Shown here in pieces: positions 7,969 to 17,453 of a stretch of DNA of 64,000 nt. The stretch comes from an uncultured Prevotellaceae bacterium. Its GTDB lineage: Bacteria > Bacteroidota > Bacteroidia > Bacteroidales > Bacteroidaceae. The stretch lies in assembly GCA_900543815.1 (NCBI GenBank), contig UQST01000001.1, positions 1 to 64,000 on the forward strand, given 5' to 3'. A model generated the notes under the pieces. That model searched no databases and was not told the DNA's origin. It saw only the letters and a list, made by a program, of their open reading frames with translations. The position numbers and the translations under genes are program-made. Numbering within the stretch: the first letter of the stretch is position 1; the number at the start of each line of letters is the position of its first letter.

Positions 7969-9471
7969 ATGAAGAAGATAGCAATGGTATGTGCAGCGAT
8001 GGTTGTTGTCTCGGCAACAACGCTGGCACAGGAAATCAGTTGCAGGAAACTCGATACTGTGACCACCAGCCAGGAACTCACAGACAAGAATATGGCCAGT
8101 GTCACATTTGAGTCGGGTGAAAGAGGATGGACTATTGAGTTCGTCAATAAGAATATTGAGGGCGATAAGAGGCAGGGGGAGTGCACGCTGCAGGCCGATG
8201 AGGCTGTGGGGGCAAAGACCAACACGGTTGCTTATACCTTCCTCTTCAATGTCTCTGAGGACAATGAACGTACCTTCGTAATATCCAAAATGGGTAGCCC
8301 GATGAGTGCCAAGTGTGTGGCCAAGGCGCTGAAGCCCGGCAGCCAGGTTACTTATCAGTTGGACGAACTGGATGATAAGCTCGCGAGAATAGAAGCGCAG
8401 AAGAATGAAACGATGGGCGTCTATCCCAAGGAAGGAATGGCATGCGTGGAGATAACCACTATGCTGAGCGAACTGAAGATTAGTACGGGCTGGGAAAGCA
8501 CAGAGACTAAATCGGCCAGCGGTGCCCGCGTCATTACTATTGTGGTGGATATCAACCGCCTCAAAGCTCTTCTCCAGACTGTTCAGGAACTCAAGGCCAA
8601 GTCGAAGAGCCTGGAGGATGCGGGCGACTACCTTGCCCTGGGTGATGTGGACAAGGAACTGGAAACGCGAGAGAATGAGTATGTCCAGTTGTCCAATATC
8701 GTTGTGGGCGGCGATGGCATCAAGTCGCTCACTCTGTCGCTCAGCGATTTGGGCCAGAAGGAGAAGCGTAGATATGCCATTATAGCTTTGACCGAGACTT
8801 TTGAGTCATTGCTCACCCACGCCAGACAGCTTGCTGCCGAGAAGAATCACCATACTGACTATGGTTTCTATGAGTCAATGATCATCACCTACGACAAGGC
8901 CATCGGACACAAGGATGCTCCTCACGATTCCCTGGCTGCTTTACAGGCAGAGCGAAATGATATGGCTCTCCTGCGCAAGGAATTCTTCCTCATGGGCAGG
9001 GCGCTTGAACTGGCGGATAAAGCCAAGAGCGCTGGCAATGACTCTGTAGAGTATAAGAACCTGAGTGCTCGTTGTAAATTGGCCAAAGAGGTTATGCAGA
9101 ACCATCCCGAGATAGAAGGAGTGGATGAGATATACCAAAGCTCTTACACCCGTATGAAGGGCCTTCCGCAGTTCCAGAACATAGACACAACGGTGGTGGT
9201 GAACAAGCATCAGGTAATCAGTGGCAAGGTGGAGAAGGGCGACTCTTATCTGCTTGACCCAAGAGGCATGAGGGTGTTTGCTGCCGGATGGTCTGGAAAG
9301 GTGAAGCCAAAGGAGAGAGGCAGGGTCTTGGGCAAGATAGGTCAAGACAAGACCTTCCGTATCGTGCTTGAGAAACCTGTTGACTATATCATCATCGAGG
9401 GAGAGAGCCGCTCGCGCAGCATAACGCGCGAAACTGGCGATATGGGTACGCTTGTGCTCGAGAGCCATTAG
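7969..9471 (+). CDS. Exported protein with beta N-domain and long helical region
   Basis: This 500-residue protein has a signal peptide (MVCAAMVVVSATTLAQE). Residues about 30-130 are beta-rich and end in KPGSQVTYQLDE. From about 190 to 370 the sequence is mostly helical and charged (INRLKALLQTVQELKAKSK), predicting coiled coil or a TPR-like helical repeat. The C-terminal 100 residues return to beta structure. No catalytic motif was found. The 47-bp gap to the previous gene and 58-bp gap to the next keep it in the operon. A periplasmic scaffold role is a guess from the coiled-coil appearance. Confidence 0.66.
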   Translation: MKKIAMVCAAMVVVSATTLAQEISCRKLDTVTTSQELTDKNMASVTFESGERGWTIEFVNKNIEGDKRQGECTLQADEAVGAKTNTVAYTFLFNVSEDNERTFVISKMGSPMSAKCVAKALKPGSQVTYQLDELDDKLARIEAQKNETMGVYPKEGMACVEITTMLSELKISTGWESTETKSASGARVITIVVDINRLKALLQTVQELKAKSKSLEDAGDYLALGDVDKELETRENEYVQLSNIVVGGDGIKSLTLSLSDLGQKEKRRYAIIALTETFESLLTHARQLAAEKNHHTDYGFYESMIITYDKAIGHKDAPHDSLAALQAERNDMALLRKEFFLMGRALELADKAKSAGNDSVEYKNLSARCKLAKEVMQNHPEIEGVDEIYQSSYTRMKGLPQFQNIDTTVVVNKHQVISGKVEKGDSYLLDPRGMRVFAAGWSGKVKPKERGRVLGKIGQDKTFRIVLEKPVDYIIIEGESRSRSITRETGDMGTLVLESH

Positions 9472-9529
9472 GCTTTGGAATGAAGTGAGACGTTTTATTC
9501 ATTAAATACTAATTTATTTATCAACCATT

Positions 9530-10354
9530 ATGAAACAAAATGTATTGAAGTTTGCACTGCTTTTCATCTGCATGCTTGTTGCAGTTCCATCTGTTTATGC
9601 TAAGGACAAGAAGGAGAAGAAGGAAAAGAAAGAGTTTGAGTGGACATGGGACAAGACGCTCAGTGGCAATGAGAGTATGGATAGCTATCTGCAGGCTGTC
9701 GATAGCATCTGGTACAAGATGCAGGATCTGAAGTCTATGGTGGAAACCTACACTTACAAGGAAGATACCATCTGCGTGGACGGCAAGTACTATCTGGCTG
9801 CACACATGGAGGATGCCGAGGGTCAGTATGTTACGCGTGGTACTGTGAACTGGCAGTTCTTTAATACTATCATGCTCAGCGCCGACATCGTGCTTGACGC
9901 TACTAACGTGGGACTTCAGACTGCCACTGCATCATTGGCTCTGCCCTCTTTGGGACTGAAGAGTCTCTCTTATGCCAAGTATCTGAAGGCAGGTCCAAAG
10001 GTGTTAGGTATGGCCACCACAGGCGTGAAGGATGTGTGGAAGAAGACTAAGGCTCAGTCTAAGCGCTGGTCTGGCATGAAGAAGGAAAGTGTGGATTTGG
10101 AGTCTGTAGGCTGGACTCTGAGTGACCAGCAGAAGGATGTCATCAACAAGTGTATCTATATCATTGAGATTAAGGACGTAGATGAGGAGTACACCACCAT
10201 CAAGGAAATCTTCTCGAACAAGACTGAGGACCAGATCAAGGCAGAGCAGGAAAAGTATCTCAAGGACCTGGCTTCTGCTACTGTGCTTCCTGAGGACGAG
10301 AAGAAGAGCCTCGACAAACTCGACGAAGAAGAGCTCGACAAGTACGCTCTCTGA
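9530..10354 (+). CDS. Exported lysine-rich protein, last gene of tubulin-like operon
   Basis: This 274-residue protein has a signal peptide (LKFALLFICMLVAVPSVYA) cleaved just before a lysine/glutamate run (KDKKEKKEKKEFEW). The middle (about 104-150) has a hydrophobic, alanine/leucine-rich stretch (SADIVLDATNVGLQTATASL) that could be a membrane-inserting helix pair or a buried core. The last 60 residues are strongly charged and helical (KAEQEKYLKDLASATVLPED). No family is recognised. A short hairpin with a T run follows 50 bp downstream, marking the likely end of the operon. Confidence 0.68.
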   Translation: MKQNVLKFALLFICMLVAVPSVYAKDKKEKKEKKEFEWTWDKTLSGNESMDSYLQAVDSIWYKMQDLKSMVETYTYKEDTICVDGKYYLAAHMEDAEGQYVTRGTVNWQFFNTIMLSADIVLDATNVGLQTATASLALPSLGLKSLSYAKYLKAGPKVLGMATTGVKDVWKKTKAQSKRWSGMKKESVDLESVGWTLSDQQKDVINKCIYIIEIKDVDEEYTTIKEIFSNKTEDQIKAEQEKYLKDLASATVLPEDEKKSLDKLDEEELDKYAL

Positions 10355-10403
10355 TTTCGTTGCCCCTTGCCTGCTGGCAGCATAATCTGGCCATGACTTC
10401 CAG

Positions 10404-10425
10404 CGGCCCGCAGGAGGGGCTTTTT
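10404..10425 (+). terminator. Intrinsic terminator after tubulin-like operon
   Basis: GCCC (10406-10409), a 7-nt loop, GGGC (10417-10420) and TTTTT form a short hairpin plus T run. The stem is short, so it may be a weak terminator. Confidence 0.5.
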
Positions 10426-10740
10426 ACAGGCCGGCAGCCTTGCTGTTGCACTTATGTCTTTATCTTTCGGAAATGATTCTGAAGGGCGTGAGAGTGGCAG
10501 GTGGGGCTGCTGGTCTGGCTTTGTGAGGGTGCTGTTGTACTCATCGATGTCTGTATCTTGGTGCTTTCGTTCAACTATTTGTATCTAAAGTGGTTCGATA
10601 TGTAAGAGTGGGGGAGCGGTGTGAGGAAAATGTGGTACCTTTGTGAAAGGAGAGCAGGACGGAATTGGATATCTGGATGTGGATTCCTGAGCCGGGCAAA
10701 GCTCTCTGTTGATTGTTTAACCTCATAAAACTGCAATGTC
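10426..10740. other. Intergenic region with -7 box for desulfoferrodoxin gene
   Basis: No coding frame is convincing. TACCTTTG at 10636-10643 matches the TAnnTTTG promoter box and lies about 100 bp upstream of the desulfoferrodoxin ATG. No good -33 element is visible. Confidence 0.45.
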
Positions 10741-11115
10741 ATGAAAACAAACGCGAGAGAAGTTTATCGGTGCTCCATCTGCGGAGGTGTGGTGGAGGTA
10801 CTGCATCAGGGCAATGTGATGCAATGCTGCGGACAGCCTATGACGCTGCTCCGGGAGAATGATACTGATGGTGCCCGAGAGAAGCATGTGCCTGTGGTGG
10901 AGCCTGTGGAGGGCGGCTACCGGGTGACGGTGGGAAGCGTCGAGCATCCTATGCTGGCCGAACATTATATAGAGTGGATCGAGCTGGTGACCGATTCGCA
11001 TGTCTATCGCAAGGAACTCAAGCTCGGTGAGAAGCCTGTGGCTCTGTTCCTCACAGACGCCAAACAGGTGTTCGCGCGGGCTTATTGCAACCTGCACGGA
11101 CTTTGGAGAAACTGA
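10741..11115 (+). CDS. dfx: Desulfoferrodoxin (superoxide reductase)
   Basis: This 124-residue protein reduces superoxide to hydrogen peroxide in the cytoplasm without releasing oxygen, a typical anaerobe defence. Both metal sites can be read. The desulforedoxin-type Fe(Cys)4 centre is Cys11, Cys14, Cys29 and Cys30 (CSIC ... QCCGQPM). The active-site centre is His49 in EKHVPV, His69 and His75 in EHPMLAEHYIEW, and Cys116 plus His119 in CNLHGLW. The conserved Glu47 before His49 is present. Length matches two-iron class I enzymes. It is a single-gene unit with its own terminator. Electron donors such as rubredoxin are not encoded nearby. Confidence 0.95.
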   Translation: MKTNAREVYRCSICGGVVEVLHQGNVMQCCGQPMTLLRENDTDGAREKHVPVVEPVEGGYRVTVGSVEHPMLAEHYIEWIELVTDSHVYRKELKLGEKPVALFLTDAKQVFARAYCNLHGLWRN

Positions 11116-11134
11116 ATTTGAAATCTTCTTTTGT

Positions 11135-11194
11135 GCCGCCTGACCCAGTGCATCCTTGTCCCGCAAGTGCGCTGTGGTCAGGCGGCTTTTCTGT
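11135..11194 (+). terminator. Terminator after dfx
   Basis: A perfect 11-bp inverted repeat, GCCGCCTGACC at 11135-11145 and its complement at 11176-11186, is followed by TTTT. The loop is 30 nt. Confidence 0.75.
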
Positions 11195-12050
11195 TTGCTG
11201 AGGGGCGCGGGCGGATTAAATTCATGCGGTAGGTTTGTGAGGGTGGTGGCTCCTGCGCGTTCCTTTATATTATATATAGGTGTTTCGGGAATCCTTGGTT
11301 CGCCGTATTACATCTATTTGCGTATATGAGCCGGCTCATCAGATTCGTCAACCACAGCTTCAAGCACTTCTTCACTCATGGTGTTGAAGACTTTTGTGAT
11401 GGCAGCAACCAGTACAAGGATGACTCTCTATATCCTTTCGGCTGATGGTGACTTCGATACTGCGTACAAGGGAAGCCGATTGGCGAACAAGGAGATGAAG
11501 GCTTCTCTGGCACTTCCTGTATGTCTTCAAACCAGGAAAGGTGTTGTGCGTGACCGTCCAACCCAAGGCTGGACGGTGGAAGAAGCAAGCTTACTTTGCA
11601 AAGCCAGTATATATTCTCCGACCGTCCAGCCTTGGGTTGGACGGTGGATGTATGTAATGCACCTGTCCTGAAGACCAAATGGATCCTGCACATGAGACGT
11701 CTTCTTTTCGCTCACAAACACAGTTGCCTCGCATTGCCAATACCGAGCATCCCCTTTTTCTTTCTCGAATCTTGAATTATATATAGTGTTTCGATTTCTT
11801 CTTCGTTTGTCTTGTTGGCAGCTTGATATGGGGCAGACGGAAATGTGGGAGAGAATGCTTTTTGCCGAAGAAGAAGTTTCTCCCTGTTTTCCATTCCGTT
11901 GACCCAAATCGGTGAGCGGGAAGCCTCTCCTTGGAAGCCTCGGCGTGTTTTGTCCGGGAGACGGCAGAAAGAGGCAAATGGAAAAGTTTTTGTGTTAAAA
12001 TAGGGGCGGTATGGGAAAGTTTTCAATATTTTGTCGTAACTTTACCAACT
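11195..12050. other. Long intergenic region with palindromes and possible gene remnants
   Basis: About 850 bp has no gene I can support. It contains a 14-bp palindrome (11326-11339, ATGAGCCGGCTCAT) and the 25-bp inverted repeat described separately. A 39-codon plus-strand frame from 11326 reads protein-like text (GVEDFCDGSNQYKDDSLYPF) before a stop, and another frame continues similarly at 11378-11540. This could be a decayed gene, but I recognise no parent family. Confidence 0.4.
11553..11645. repeat. 93-bp element bounded by 25-bp inverted repeats that are themselves palindromic
   Basis: Arm 1 (11553-11577) and arm 2 (11621-11645) are exact reverse complements. Each arm is also a hairpin: ACCGTCCA, 9 nt, TGGACGGT. 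The 43-bp interior contains the palindrome CTTTGCAAAG (11594-11603). It may be a miniature transposable element, a REP-like pair or a structured RNA. No transposase is nearby. Confidence 0.8.
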
Positions 12051-13775
12051 ATGAATTATGTTTGGGAATATAGTGCACCGTCAGAAGAACAAGGGGCTAA
12101 GGCCTCGGAGTTAGCCAAGTCTTTGGGTATCAGCCCCGTGCTTGGCAGACTCCTGCTTGAGCGTGGTATCACCACAGCAGAGGAAGCCCGTGCCTTCTTT
12201 CGCCCGCAACTCTCCGAATTGCTTGACCCTTTCCTGTTCAAGGATATGGACAAGGCAGTGGCCAGGCTCAATGCTGCTCTTGGCCGCAAGGAGCGCATAC
12301 TGGTGTATGGAGACTATGATGTGGACGGATGCACAGCCGTTGCACTGGTGTATAGATTCCTGCAACAGTATTATTCCAATATCGACTATTACATCCCCGA
12401 TCGCAATGAGGAGGGTTACGGAGTGTCGCGCAAGGGTGTGGATTATGCTGCCGAGACGGGCGTGGGACTGGTGATTGTGCTCGACTGCGGCATCAAGGCT
12501 GTGGAGGAGATAGCCTATGCACGTGAGCGCGGAATAGACTTCATCATCTGTGACCATCACGTGCCCGACGAGGTGCTGCCTCCTGCGGTGGCCATCCTGA
12601 ATGCCAAGCGCGAGGATGACACCTATCCCTACAAGCATCTGAGCGGCTGTGGAGTGGGCTTCAAATTCATGCAGGCCTTTGCGCAGAACAACGGTATAGA
12701 GTTCTCGCAGCTGGTTCCTCTGCTGGACCTGTGCGCCATCAGCATCGCCTCCGACATTGTGCCCATCATGGGTGAGAACCGCATCCTGGCCTGTCATGGC
12801 TTGCGCCAGTTGAATTCAGCGCCCAGTACGGGCGTGAAGGCGCTGATGGAGGTGTGCGGGCTGGCCGACAGGGAGATTTCACTGAGCAATATCATCTTCA
12901 AGATAGGCCCGCGCATCAATGCCAGCGGACGTATGCAGAACGGCAAGGAAGCCGTGACGCTGCTGGTGGAGAAGAACTACAAGGCGGCCAGGCAGATGGC
13001 TGAGCGCATCAACGCATACAACGAGCAGCGCAAGGACTTGGACAAGGCCATGACGGAGCAGGCCAATCATATCGTGGAGACACTGGACCTGCAGCACAAG
13101 CACAAGTCCATCGTGCTCTACAGCGAAGAGTGGCACCGCGGCATCATCGGCATCGTGGCATCGCGACTGACAGAGATTTACCACCGCCCGTCGGTAGTGC
13201 TCACGCGCACCGATGATGTGGCTACAGGGTCGGCGCGGTCGGTTCCCGGATTCGATGTATATGGTGCTGTGGCGTATTGCAGAGACCTTCTGGAGAACTT
13301 CGGAGGCCATACCTATGCTGCCGGACTGAGCATGAAGGTGGAGAATGTGCCTGAGTTCCGCCGCCGCTTTGAGGCTTATGTGGAGTCGCACATACTGCCT
13401 GAACAGACGTGCGCAACGATTAACGTGGATGCTGTGATAAACTTCCGCGACATCAACCGCAAGTTCTTTGCCGACCTGAAGCGCTTTGCACCTTATGGTC
13501 CAGAGAATCCCAAGCCCGTGTTCTGCACCAAGCGCGTGTATGACTACGGCACCAGCAAGGTGGTGGGACGAGACCAGGAGCACATCAAGCTGGAGCTGGT
13601 GGACAGCAAGAGCAACAATGTGATGAACGGAATAGCCTTCGGACAGAGTTCGCAGGCCCGCTATATCAAGACGAAGCAAGCCTTTGACATCGTATATACA
13701 ATAGAGGAGAACATCCACAAGCGTGGCGATGTGCAGCTGCAGATAGAGGATATCCGTCCCGTGGAACACGAATAG
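12051..13775 (+). CDS. recJ: Single-stranded-DNA-specific exonuclease RecJ
   Basis: This 574-residue protein degrades single-stranded DNA 5' to 3' in recombination and mismatch or base-excision repair. The DHH phosphoesterase motifs are intact: Asp88, Asp90 and Asp92 in YGDYDVDG, an Asp in VIVLDCGI, and the DHH triad 168-170 in CDHHVPDE. The DHHA1 domain follows with GPRINASGRM, then the C-terminal OB-like part. I chose the ATG at 12051 (MNYVWEYSAP). The frame is open 40 codons further up, but that stretch reads as intergenic sequence. A recQ-type helicase follows 265 bp downstream on the same strand; RecJ and RecQ act together in the RecF pathway. Confidence 0.95.
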   Translation: MNYVWEYSAPSEEQGAKASELAKSLGISPVLGRLLLERGITTAEEARAFFRPQLSELLDPFLFKDMDKAVARLNAALGRKERILVYGDYDVDGCTAVALVYRFLQQYYSNIDYYIPDRNEEGYGVSRKGVDYAAETGVGLVIVLDCGIKAVEEIAYARERGIDFIICDHHVPDEVLPPAVAILNAKREDDTYPYKHLSGCGVGFKFMQAFAQNNGIEFSQLVPLLDLCAISIASDIVPIMGENRILACHGLRQLNSAPSTGVKALMEVCGLADREISLSNIIFKIGPRINASGRMQNGKEAVTLLVEKNYKAARQMAERINAYNEQRKDLDKAMTEQANHIVETLDLQHKHKSIVLYSEEWHRGIIGIVASRLTEIYHRPSVVLTRTDDVATGSARSVPGFDVYGAVAYCRDLLENFGGHTYAAGLSMKVENVPEFRRRFEAYVESHILPEQTCATINVDAVINFRDINRKFFADLKRFAPYGPENPKPVFCTKRVYDYGTSKVVGRDQEHIKLELVDSKSNNVMNGIAFGQSSQARYIKTKQAFDIVYTIEENIHKRGDVQLQIEDIRPVEHE

Positions 13776-14040
13776 GCCTGCCCGCAGAGCCGGTTCCCAT
13801 TAGTCTGCAAACGGGTTGCTCCACAGAGTGTAGGGTGAAGGCCCTTTCGGTGAAGGCGGCTCTTGTTCCCCCTAGAATCCGCCTCTATTCCTCAAATGTG
13901 CAGTTTGAAAACAAAGAGAAGGGCAGAAGAAGGACGTGAGGGAAGGATCCTTCCGCAGGAAGAGAAAAGCCAAGAAGCCTGTCGCTCACCGCTCCCAACT
14001 CATAGTTTATAATTCGAAATTCATAATCAAGTCAGGTAGG

Positions 14041-15951
14041 ATGTCGTGTCAAGACCGCTATACCGAAATTCTCAACAAGTACTGGGGCTACACCGAGTTC
14101 CGTGGCATCCAGCGTGAGATTATTGAAAGTATAGGTTCCGGGCGCGATACCCTTGGGCTCATGCCCACTGGCGGCGGCAAGAGTATCACCTTCCAGGTGC
14201 CGGCACTGGCGATGAAAGGCGTGTGCATAGTGGTTACGCCGCTGGTGGCACTGATGAAGGACCAGGTGGCCAACCTGCGCAAGAGGCACATACGTGCTGC
14301 TGCTCTGCATGCCGGACTCTCCCATGAGGAACTGCTCACCGTGCTGGACAACTGTGTGTTCGGCTTTTACCGCTTCCTCTATGTGTCTCCCGAGCGCCTC
14401 TCTTCCGAACTCTTTGCGGCCAAACTGAAGCATATGGAGGTCAGCTTCATCACGGTGGATGAGGCTCATTGCATCAGTCAGTGGGGACATGATTTCCGCC
14501 CCTCCTATCTGCAGATAGCCGAGCTCAGGAAGTTGGTGCCTGCTGCGCCTGTGCTCGCACTTACCGCCACAGCCACTCCCGAGGTGGCAAAGGATATCCA
14601 GCGCATACTCTGCTTCCGCCAGGAGAACGAGTTCCGCATGAGTTTCCACAGAGACAACCTGGCCTATCAGGTGCTTCATGCCGACTACAGCATCGAGAGT
14701 CTGCGCCGTGTGTTGCAGGCTGAGGAGGGTTCGTGCATCATCTACCGCCGCAGCCGACAGCAATGCGAGGATCTGGCCGGGAAACTGAATGCGTGGGGCT
14801 TTACCGCCACCTTCTTCCATGCAGGTCTTTCGCATCCCGAGAAGGACAAGCGTCAGAAGCAATGGGTAAGCGATGAAGTGCGCATCATGGTGGCTACCAG
14901 TGCCTTCGGAATGGGTATCGACAAGGCCGATGTGCGGCTGGTGGTGCATCTGGACATCCCTGACAGCATCGAAGAATACTTCCAGGAGGCCGGTCGAGCC
15001 GGTCGTGATGGCAAGCCCGCACGCAGTATCATCATCCTGGACGGCCGCGAGCTGGAGTACTCCAAGCGTCGTCCGGCACAGCGTTATCCTGCCGAGAACT
15101 ATATCCGTGATGCCTATGAGGACGTGTGCTGCTACTTTCAGGTGGCAGTGGGAGACGGCTATCACATGACGCGGGAGTTCAATGTGGGCCAGTTCTGCCG
15201 CTTCTTCCATTACCATCCCTTCATGCTCCACAGCGCCCTCAGCATATTGGACAATGCCGGCTACATCGCTTACCGCGATGCCGAAGACGGTCAGAGCCGT
15301 GTGCGCATCAATGCCACACGCAATGCTCTGTTCAATGCCCTTGATGCCCGCAGCGAACCGATATTCGTATCTCTGTTCCGTAACTATGGCGGCATATTCG
15401 TTGACTATGTGTTTATCGACGAGGACCTTGTGGCATCAGAGAGCGGACTGAGTGCCGATGATGTCTATCACTGCCTGGCCGAATACTCCAAGCGTGGTGC
15501 CATCAGCTACATTCCCCGCAAGCACGTGCCGCACATCACCTTCCTCACAAGGCGGCTGGAGCGCGAGGATATCACCTTTCCTGCCTCCTGCTATGCCGAC
15601 CGCAAACGGGCTTTCGAGCATCGTCTGCATGCTATGCAGGAGTATGTGAGCGTCAACGACCAGTGCCGCAGCACCATGCTCCTGAACTATTTCGGCGAGA
15701 AGAGTGCGGCTCCCTGCGGCAAGTGTGATGTATGTCTGGAGGAGAGCCAGCGCCATCTCACCGACGAGGATTTCCATCGCATCCATCAGCTGATTGTATC
15801 CCGCCTGAAGGACGGCCCCATTCCCGCCGACCAGCTCTACTTCCCCCGCGAACCGGAAATCCAGGTGGAACAGGTGATGGACTATATGCGAGCCCGCGAA
15901 GAACTCCTCATGGACGGCACCCAGGTGCTGCTGGGTAAGGAGTGGAAATAG
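14041..15951 (+). CDS. recQ: ATP-dependent DNA helicase RecQ (first of two)
   Basis: This 636-residue 3'-5' superfamily 2 helicase starts at the ATG 14041 (MSCQDRYTEIL); the open extension upstream has no family similarity. Walker A is TGGGKS with Lys47. The DEAH box is at 140-143 in TVDEAHCISQWGHDFRPSY, including the RecQ-specific aromatic-rich loop. Motif VI reads QEAGRAGRDG. The RecQ zinc site ends in CGKCDVC near residue 560. The C-terminus is short and I see no HRDC domain, unlike the second RecQ at 43650. It follows recJ, suggesting joint use in recombinational repair. The two RecQ proteins differ clearly, so this is not a recent duplication. Confidence 0.93.
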   Translation: MSCQDRYTEILNKYWGYTEFRGIQREIIESIGSGRDTLGLMPTGGGKSITFQVPALAMKGVCIVVTPLVALMKDQVANLRKRHIRAAALHAGLSHEELLTVLDNCVFGFYRFLYVSPERLSSELFAAKLKHMEVSFITVDEAHCISQWGHDFRPSYLQIAELRKLVPAAPVLALTATATPEVAKDIQRILCFRQENEFRMSFHRDNLAYQVLHADYSIESLRRVLQAEEGSCIIYRRSRQQCEDLAGKLNAWGFTATFFHAGLSHPEKDKRQKQWVSDEVRIMVATSAFGMGIDKADVRLVVHLDIPDSIEEYFQEAGRAGRDGKPARSIIILDGRELEYSKRRPAQRYPAENYIRDAYEDVCCYFQVAVGDGYHMTREFNVGQFCRFFHYHPFMLHSALSILDNAGYIAYRDAEDGQSRVRINATRNALFNALDARSEPIFVSLFRNYGGIFVDYVFIDEDLVASESGLSADDVYHCLAEYSKRGAISYIPRKHVPHITFLTRRLEREDITFPASCYADRKRAFEHRLHAMQEYVSVNDQCRSTMLLNYFGEKSAAPCGKCDVCLEESQRHLTDEDFHRIHQLIVSRLKDGPIPADQLYFPREPEIQVEQVMDYMRAREELLMDGTQVLLGKEWK

Positions 15952-16186
15952 TTTGCTTGGGCACAGGCGGGTATTTTGGTCTTGTGGTATCTGCGTATAT
16001 CATTCTTTGGTTTGGGGCCTTTTATAATGACGGCATTGCATCTACATCCGTCATCCCAAATACGTCCGAAAACATTGGCAAACGCCTTCTGTCGTCTCCT
16101 TAAGCCATATTCTTCACTGTGTCAGTGCTTTGAAGAGGATGTCGTCAGGCCAGTATCCTCCTCCAGAGTCGTTTCATGGCGGGATA

Positions 16187-16218
16187 TTTGCCTAGGTGCG
16201 GGAAAAGGGCTATCTTTG
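16187..16218 (+). promoter_or_regulatory. Promoter of the FemAB-like gene
   Basis: TTTG at 16187-16190, a 20-bp spacer and TATCTTTG at 16211-16218 give a full Bacteroidetes promoter about 40 bp before the ATG. The rest of the gap 15952-16186 shows no gene. Confidence 0.7.
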
Positions 16219-16257
16219 TGGAAAACACATCTTGATTAACAGAAAGAACCGAGAATC

Positions 16258-17379
16258 ATGGATTTGAAAGTGGAACCAAAGGAGGTGCTTGATGCTTACA
16301 GCACACCCATCGTGCAACAGACTGCCTTCTGGTCGAGGGTGAAAGAGCGGTTGGGCATGCACTCTTGCGCGTTTGAATATTCCGTGCGCAACAGTGACCT
16401 GTATGACGGAGTGGGCGGATTTGCACGCACCAATGCTGATTTCATCATGTTTTATCAGTATCTCAATGCTGAGGATTATGTGGCATATGTGCCTTACGGA
16501 CCTGAGATAGAACCGTCGGAAGACCGTCAGGGGGAGTTCCTTGAGGAGTTGTCCGAGGTGCTGAGGTCGTTTTTGCCCAAGGGGTGTGTGGCTATCCGTT
16601 ATGACCTCAACTGGGAGTCGCACTGGTGCAAACGTGAGGACTTTGACAGCGCAGGCAACTGGCTGGGTACGCCCAGGAAGGAGTATCAGGAGATACAGTT
16701 GAACTATGGAACAGTGAACCGCAATCTGTGGAAGAGCAATTCGAACATACTGCCTGCCAATACGGTGGTGGTTGACCTCTCACAGAGTGAAGATGAAATA
16801 CTGGCACGCATGAGGCCCAAGACGAGGTACAATATCCGTCTTTCCCTTCGCAAGGGTGTGGAGGTGAGGTCAGTGGGCCGTGCGGGGCTGCTCACGTGGT
16901 ATGATTTATATACAGAAACGGCTATGCGCAATGGACTCAACTTGAACGGTTTTGAGTATTTCCACTCTATGCTGGCCTCTCGGATGGAGTGCGTGAACCC
17001 GGATGTGAATGTGCAGCTGCTGGTGGCTTATTATGACAATATCCCACTGGCAGCCATGTTTCTGGTGATGTCGGCTCATCGTGCCACTTATCTGTATGGT
17101 GCTTCATCGTCGTTGATGCGCAGTCTGATGCCCACTTATGCCCTCCAGTGGAAGGCGATGCAGATGGCCAAGGCGTGTGGATGCATGGAGTATGACATGT
17201 TTGGTGTGGCGCCCAATGCCGATGAGTCGCATCCCATGTATGGACTTTATAAGTTCAAGCGTGGTTTTGGAGGAGCCATCTTCCATCAGCTTGGCTGTTG
17301 GGATTATCCCATCGACGAGGAGAAATACCAGTGTCTGGTGGCCAGCGAGATGAGCATGCAGGGGTATTATTCCTCCTGA
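16258..17379 (+). CDS. FemAB-like peptidoglycan aminoacyltransferase family protein
   Basis: This 373-residue protein resembles the FemABX/GNAT family, which adds amino acids from aminoacyl-tRNA to lipid II peptides. The double-GNAT layout is visible: a first half with QTAFWSRVKERLG and VDLSQSEDEILARMRPKTRYNIR, the typical lead-in to the second acetyltransferase fold, then LAAMFLVMSAHRATYLYGAS and a C-terminal YGLYKFKRGFGG motif. It lacks the long coiled-coil insertion of staphylococcal FemA. Gram-negative members have poorly defined substrates, so the reaction is not certain here. It has its own promoter, and mgtC starts 74 bp downstream. Confidence 0.85.
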   Translation: MDLKVEPKEVLDAYSTPIVQQTAFWSRVKERLGMHSCAFEYSVRNSDLYDGVGGFARTNADFIMFYQYLNAEDYVAYVPYGPEIEPSEDRQGEFLEELSEVLRSFLPKGCVAIRYDLNWESHWCKREDFDSAGNWLGTPRKEYQEIQLNYGTVNRNLWKSNSNILPANTVVVDLSQSEDEILARMRPKTRYNIRLSLRKGVEVRSVGRAGLLTWYDLYTETAMRNGLNLNGFEYFHSMLASRMECVNPDVNVQLLVAYYDNIPLAAMFLVMSAHRATYLYGASSSLMRSLMPTYALQWKAMQMAKACGCMEYDMFGVAPNADESHPMYGLYKFKRGFGGAIFHQLGCWDYPIDEEKYQCLVASEMSMQGYYSS

Positions 17380-17453
17380 ATGCCGTTTCGGGTGGCATGT
17401 GTCCGTCATGGGTGAGAGGCGGTAAACGTATGTTGTAACAAAATGAGAAGCTT

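Noticed and set aside
11378..11671. 97-residue frame through the 25-bp inverted repeat
   Set aside because: It runs across the palindromes and has no recognisable content; at best a remnant.
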